A stretch of DNA of 64,000 nt from Syngnathus acus. Taxonomy: Eukaryota > Chordata > Actinopteri > Syngnathiformes > Syngnathidae. Under the pieces are notes generated by a model. It had not been told where the DNA came from. It saw only the letters and a list, made by a program, of their open reading frames with translations, and ran no database searches. Made by a program: the position numbers and the translations under genes. The number at the start of each line of letters is the position of its first letter. Within the stretch, counting starts at the first letter, position 1. This document shows positions 60,610 to 64,000 of this stretch, piece after piece. The stretch is taken from positions 6,902,501 to 6,966,500 of the forward strand of contig NC_051101.1 of NCBI RefSeq assembly GCF_901709675.1, given 5' to 3'.

Positions 60610-61062
60610 GGTCAGACAAGACAGGCGCTTCTTTTTAAAATGCTAAAAGGCGCTTCTGTGGCGTTATAATGATGATGGCAAAAAGGAAATGATACGTTTT
60701 TGTCTTTCGGTCCTGCCGCATACTAATGTATGTTCGTGCAAAAACAGATGGTTTCCTCCTTGTAAATCGTTCAATCTGATGGTGGATGTTTTAAAGAGTG
60801 CCCTCTTCTATCACCTGCAGAAAGACAGGCAAGTGGAGACAAGACAAGCAAGTTAGAACGAATCGCTTTTGAGGTTTAGTCTAAATGTTGGTATGACTCT
60901 TACTGTTACTGAAGAAAAAAGGTCACACACTAGTTTGAGAATTGCGGTTTGTTATTTACTGTGTCTTTTTTTTGTGAATTGGCTCTCAAAAAATGCTGCT
61001 GCTATGAAAAAGTATATAAATAAAAGACTAAAATGAAATGACGCATTTTTGAACAAGTAAAT

Positions 61063-61812
61063 ACAAATAAATAAATAAACAAACAGTTCCAGGACCTAAA
61101 TAAAATACATACTACTAAGAGCAGGCTAGGGACTGTAATAGGACTTTAAAAGGTTTCCTGTTTTTTTCCTATTTATTTGTTACTAGCCGACCTCTCTCAA
61201 CACGAATGGCTGAATTAGACATCATGATGAGAGTGCTCTTTCATTACTTTTTCATGAAACTATCAAATCCACTGGAGGCAACACGCGCCCCGTCCTTCAG
61301 TTCAAATTTGTTCATTTAATAAATTTCCCATGTGCTTTCAATCAGTGAGGCTAGGTATTTGTCATCACTATATTGTCGTAATTAATTACCTTTTGTCCCA
61401 CTTTGCTGCAAAAATGGCTCTCACCTCTAGCAGCACTACAAATAAATAAATAAACAAACAGTTCCAGGACCTAAATAAAATACATACTACTAAGAGCAGG
61501 CTAGGGACTGTAATAGGACTTTAAAAGGTTTCCTGTTTTTTTCCTATTTATTTGTTACTAGCCGACCTCTCTCAACACGAATGGCTGAATTAGACATCAT
61601 GATGAGAGTGCTCTTTCATTACTTTTTCATGAAACTATCAAATCCACTGGAGGCAACACGCGCCCCGTCCTTCAGTTCAAATTTGTTCATTTAATAAATT
61701 TCCCATGTGCTTTCAATCAGTGAGGCTAGGTATTTGTCATCACTATATTGTCGTAATTAATTACCTTTTGTCCCACTTTGCTGCAAAAATGGCTCTCACC
61801 TCTAGCAGCACT
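61063..61812. repeat. Tandem duplication, two copies of 375 bp
   Basis: 61063-61437 and 61438-61812 read identically as far as I can follow, including AT-rich and single-copy-looking sequence. It starts in an AAAT/AACA microsatellite, a plausible breakpoint. It is either very recent or an assembly duplication. Confidence 0.93.
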
Positions 61813-62660
61813 TCTCCAAAATATATTAATTGGCTCGCACATCCCAAAGTTATACATAACTATTTATGGTTTGGCCTGCTAAGATAACAGAAACGAATGA
61901 ACTCAATCAAAACATCATCAAAATATTAATTATCCACTACAATTATATCATATCGCAATTTCTAGATTAAAATGTGTTTTTGTAACACTCCCAATTTACA
62001 GTTGAAGTCGATTACAATTTGTGTAAAATTGCCTTATTCTAAACTGTCATATATATATATTACATATATTAGCATCTAGATTAAGTCTTGCAACTACAAT
62101 GGAAAAACCTTAAACCATATGAATAGTGTTGTAAACCTACCTTGAGTCACAACAGTCTTCTTTAGAGGCCCTATGGGACATGACTAGTCACATATCTGAG
62201 CATTTGAGCCGAGGTTGACCAGTGTTTTGAGAGAGAGAGGGTTAATGTGATGGATACACACAACTCTTGTTGTTGTTGTAGCCTTGGAACCCTGCCTCAC
62301 CAAGGCTGCAACACTCCATTGTGTTTACATAAAATCATTACCTAGTAAAAAGCATTAAAAAAAGAACCTCTTGACTATATGAGGCAGATGTTTTTTCTCT
62401 GTCTTTCTTCTCAAATTCTCTATGCTGCGTAGGAGATTTCCATCACTAAAAAAATCTCGAGATTCCCCATCTTGAGTAGAATACACAGGATTCAGAAAAT
62501 GAGTGTATGACTGATGATCGTGATAGCAACTGGCTGTTGAATAATTATAATAATTCATGACCTCGGTAGAGGAGATATGTGTTTCACTATTGTAGATATT
62601 CTACAGAAGAATTAAGGAAATGTGCTACAGGATATTATTTCAACCAAAAATGATAGAGAC

Positions 62661-62772
62661 TTTATTTATTTATTTATTTATTTATTTATTCATTCATTCA
62701 TTCATTCATTCATTCATTCATTTATTCATTTATTTATTTATCTATTTATTTATTTATTTATTTATTTATTCA
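62661..62772. repeat. (TTTA)n/(TTCA)n microsatellite
   Basis: Tetranucleotide repeats change from TTTA to TTCA and back to TTTA over about 110 bp. Confidence 0.97.
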
Positions 62773-62779
62773 CCGGTCT

Positions 62780-62985
62780 TTCCACACCGCTAGGGGCAGT
62801 GATGACACCACGGAAGACGAAGAAGCAGAAGAAGAAGAAAAAGAAGAAGAAATTTGGCTTAGCAGCAAGCTAGATGGGGGAAAAAGTGAAATGAAATTAG
62901 CCAATGTAAAATGAGCGGAAGCGGATATTTCCAGGCGTTTGTCATTTGAAGCCAGCACAACTGTCATAAAATTACAATCCATAAT
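62780..62985 (+). promoter_or_regulatory. Candidate promoter / non-coding exon 1 of the DHHC gene
   Basis: Sequence after the microsatellite is less AT-rich, with 'accacggaagacg' (ETS-like core) and 'gagcggaagcgg' (ETS-like), and it ends at a consensus donor 'gtaagtac' at 62986. It could splice to the acceptor 'cctctccag' at 63615-63623. Confidence 0.4.
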
Positions 62986-63697
62986 GTAAGTACTATCGCT
63001 CGTTAGCGTTAGCAGCTAAGTTAAAACGTCAACCCATAGGTGACGTTGGATTCAGGTTTTATTTTGCTGTACTGGTAGAAGGTGTTATTTTAGTTGAACT
63101 CTGAAGGCGACTAGATATCACACAGCTATAAATCACCAGAAATATATTCTTTTAATATTGTGTATATTTTAACAGTTGAACTTGACAGCAAATGTGGTAT
63201 CTTGCTAGGCGTTGCAGGAGAATTCCAATTTAACACATCAATTGAGAGTTAGGCTTCACCTTTTCATGATCTCATACAGTTGCAGGTGTCGAAGGCCAAG
63301 ATGTGCCTGTGTTGACATTGTAAAGTAACTATAGTATGCTGTCACTCACAGAAATTAATGAACTAAGTTCAAGTATTTCATTTAGTATTAGCATTTTGGA
63401 CTTTCACAAAAGTGTAATTTAATGTATTATTAAAATGTTTGAACTGAACGTGTTATTTCCCCACAATTTGCTGGGATCATGCATGGTGCTGGTTAGTGTT
63501 TAAAATGTCAGACAAAGAGCTCACACACTCTCAAAATATTGTCCTGCATTTATTTTGGACAACGAACAAAAAAACCCTCCTAAAACAGATGAGTGAATCT
63601 GTGGCCCTCTTGCTCCTCTCCAGCATGTGGTGACCTATCCTGAAACCAAAAGGTGCATCGGGACCAGCCAGAAGGAGGTTTCTAGCATAGATGAAGC

Positions 63698-64000
63698 ATG
63701 AAGAGCCCAGTGCACCGATGCAGGGACGTGGAGCACAACCGTGGGCAAGCGTGGGCAGGAACCACTTACTTAGAGGCCGAGCAACGCATCCCCATCTCCA
63801 AGGACGTCATCACCTCCTCGTCTGCTTCCGCCATGTGGTTCATTAAGGACGCCTGTGGCATCATTTGCGCTCTCATCACGTGGCTGCTAGTTTTGTATGC
63901 ACAGTTTGTAGTACTGTTTGTCATGCTGCTGCCCTCCAAGAATCTGACGTACAGCATTGTCAACGGGTCTTTGTTCAACGCTCTGGCCTTTCTTGCCCTC
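63698..64000 (+). CDS. DHHC palmitoyltransferase, ZDHHC3/ZDHHC7 type, N-terminal part
   Basis: This class of Golgi-resident protein S-acyltransferases attaches palmitate to cysteines of many membrane proteins through a DHHC-Cys-rich domain; that domain lies beyond the right edge. The visible 101 codons start at ATG 63698 with HRCRDVEH, like the ZDHHC7 N-terminus. A variable linker follows, then MWFIKDACGIICALITWLLV (TM1 entry), VVLFVMLLPSKN, and YSIVNGSLFNALAFLAL (TM2). The TM1-TM2 part matches ZDHHC3 and ZDHHC7 about equally, so no symbol is given. An out-of-frame ATG at 63691 and a two-codon uORF (ATG 63625-TGA 63631-63633) lie in the leader. A shorter start at 63833 is possible. The gene is truncated by the window edge. 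Confidence 0.8.
   Translation, partial: MKSPVHRCRDVEHNRGQAWAGTTYLEAEQRIPISKDVITSSSASAMWFIKDACGIICALITWLLVLYAQFVVLFVMLLPSKNLTYSIVNGSLFNALAFLAL

Larger units (their letters stand above)
60815..62780 (-). other. mc2r upstream region with possible non-coding exon
   Basis: On the minus strand an acceptor lies at about 60815, and a good donor 'AAG|GTAGGT' reads from 62141/62140, so a non-coding first exon may end at 62141 (inference). The region includes a perfect-looking 375-bp tandem duplication and a long TTTA/TTCA microsatellite. No coding exon recognised. Confidence 0.35.

Noticed and set aside
62780-62800. CTCF site 'ccgctaggggcagtg' near the DHHC promoter
   Set aside because: The G run is one base short of the CTCF core spacing; too weak to call.
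62622-62873. Open frame over the TTTA/TTCA repeat
   Set aside because: Low-complexity translation of a tetranucleotide repeat.

Overview
The window is nuclear DNA of a ray-finned fish, almost certainly a percomorph teleost. The evidence is split genes with GT-AG introns, long AT-rich non-coding stretches, many microsatellites, fish-type SINE, Tc1, hAT and LINE remnants, and an intron-containing mc5r/mc2r pair as reported in pufferfish. The family is not determined.

Layout, left to right. (1) 1-15.9 kb has no recognisable exon; it holds decayed repeats, microsatellites and a tandem duplication. (2) 15.98-40.6 kb is ldlrad4 (+ strand): a GC-rich promoter with two short uORFs, four coding exons (16344-16437, 31409-31557, 32621-32671, 35595-36140; 279 aa) and a 3' UTR of about 4.5 kb. 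The transcript seen is the short form without an LDL-receptor class A domain. (3) 40.6-45.3 kb is intergenic, with a palindromic minisatellite, a tRNA-derived SINE and a broken THAP-domain exon that still has promoter-like motifs. (4) 45.3-50.3 kb is fam210a (- strand): three coding exons (268 aa) plus a probable non-coding first exon. (5) 54.7-56.9 kb is mc5r (+ strand, four coding exons, 334 aa) and 59.1-60.6 kb is mc2r (- strand, two coding exons, 295 aa), converging tail to tail. (6) From 63.7 kb to the right edge lies the N-terminus of a DHHC palmitoyltransferase of the ZDHHC3/ZDHHC7 type.

The order ldlrad4 - fam210a - mc5r - mc2r, with the same orientations, matches human 18p11.21. This local synteny separates the genes from their paralogues (pmepa1, fam210b, mc3r on human chromosome 20). 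RNMT, which sits between FAM210A and MC5R in human, is not seen.

The genes do not form one pathway. LDLRAD4 is a membrane inhibitor of TGF-beta/SMAD signalling, FAM210A a mitochondrial protein, MC5R and MC2R melanocortin/ACTH receptors, and ZDHHC3/7 Golgi S-acyltransferases. The observations I rate highest are: four perfect GTCTAGAC Smad-type palindromes confined to an 8-kb part of the ldlrad4 introns; a 24-base G run and a 24-base C run in one 3' UTR; a perfect RFX X-box in intron 1; the shared intron position in the DRY motif of mc5r and mc2r; and an apparently perfect 375-bp tandem duplication upstream of mc2r.
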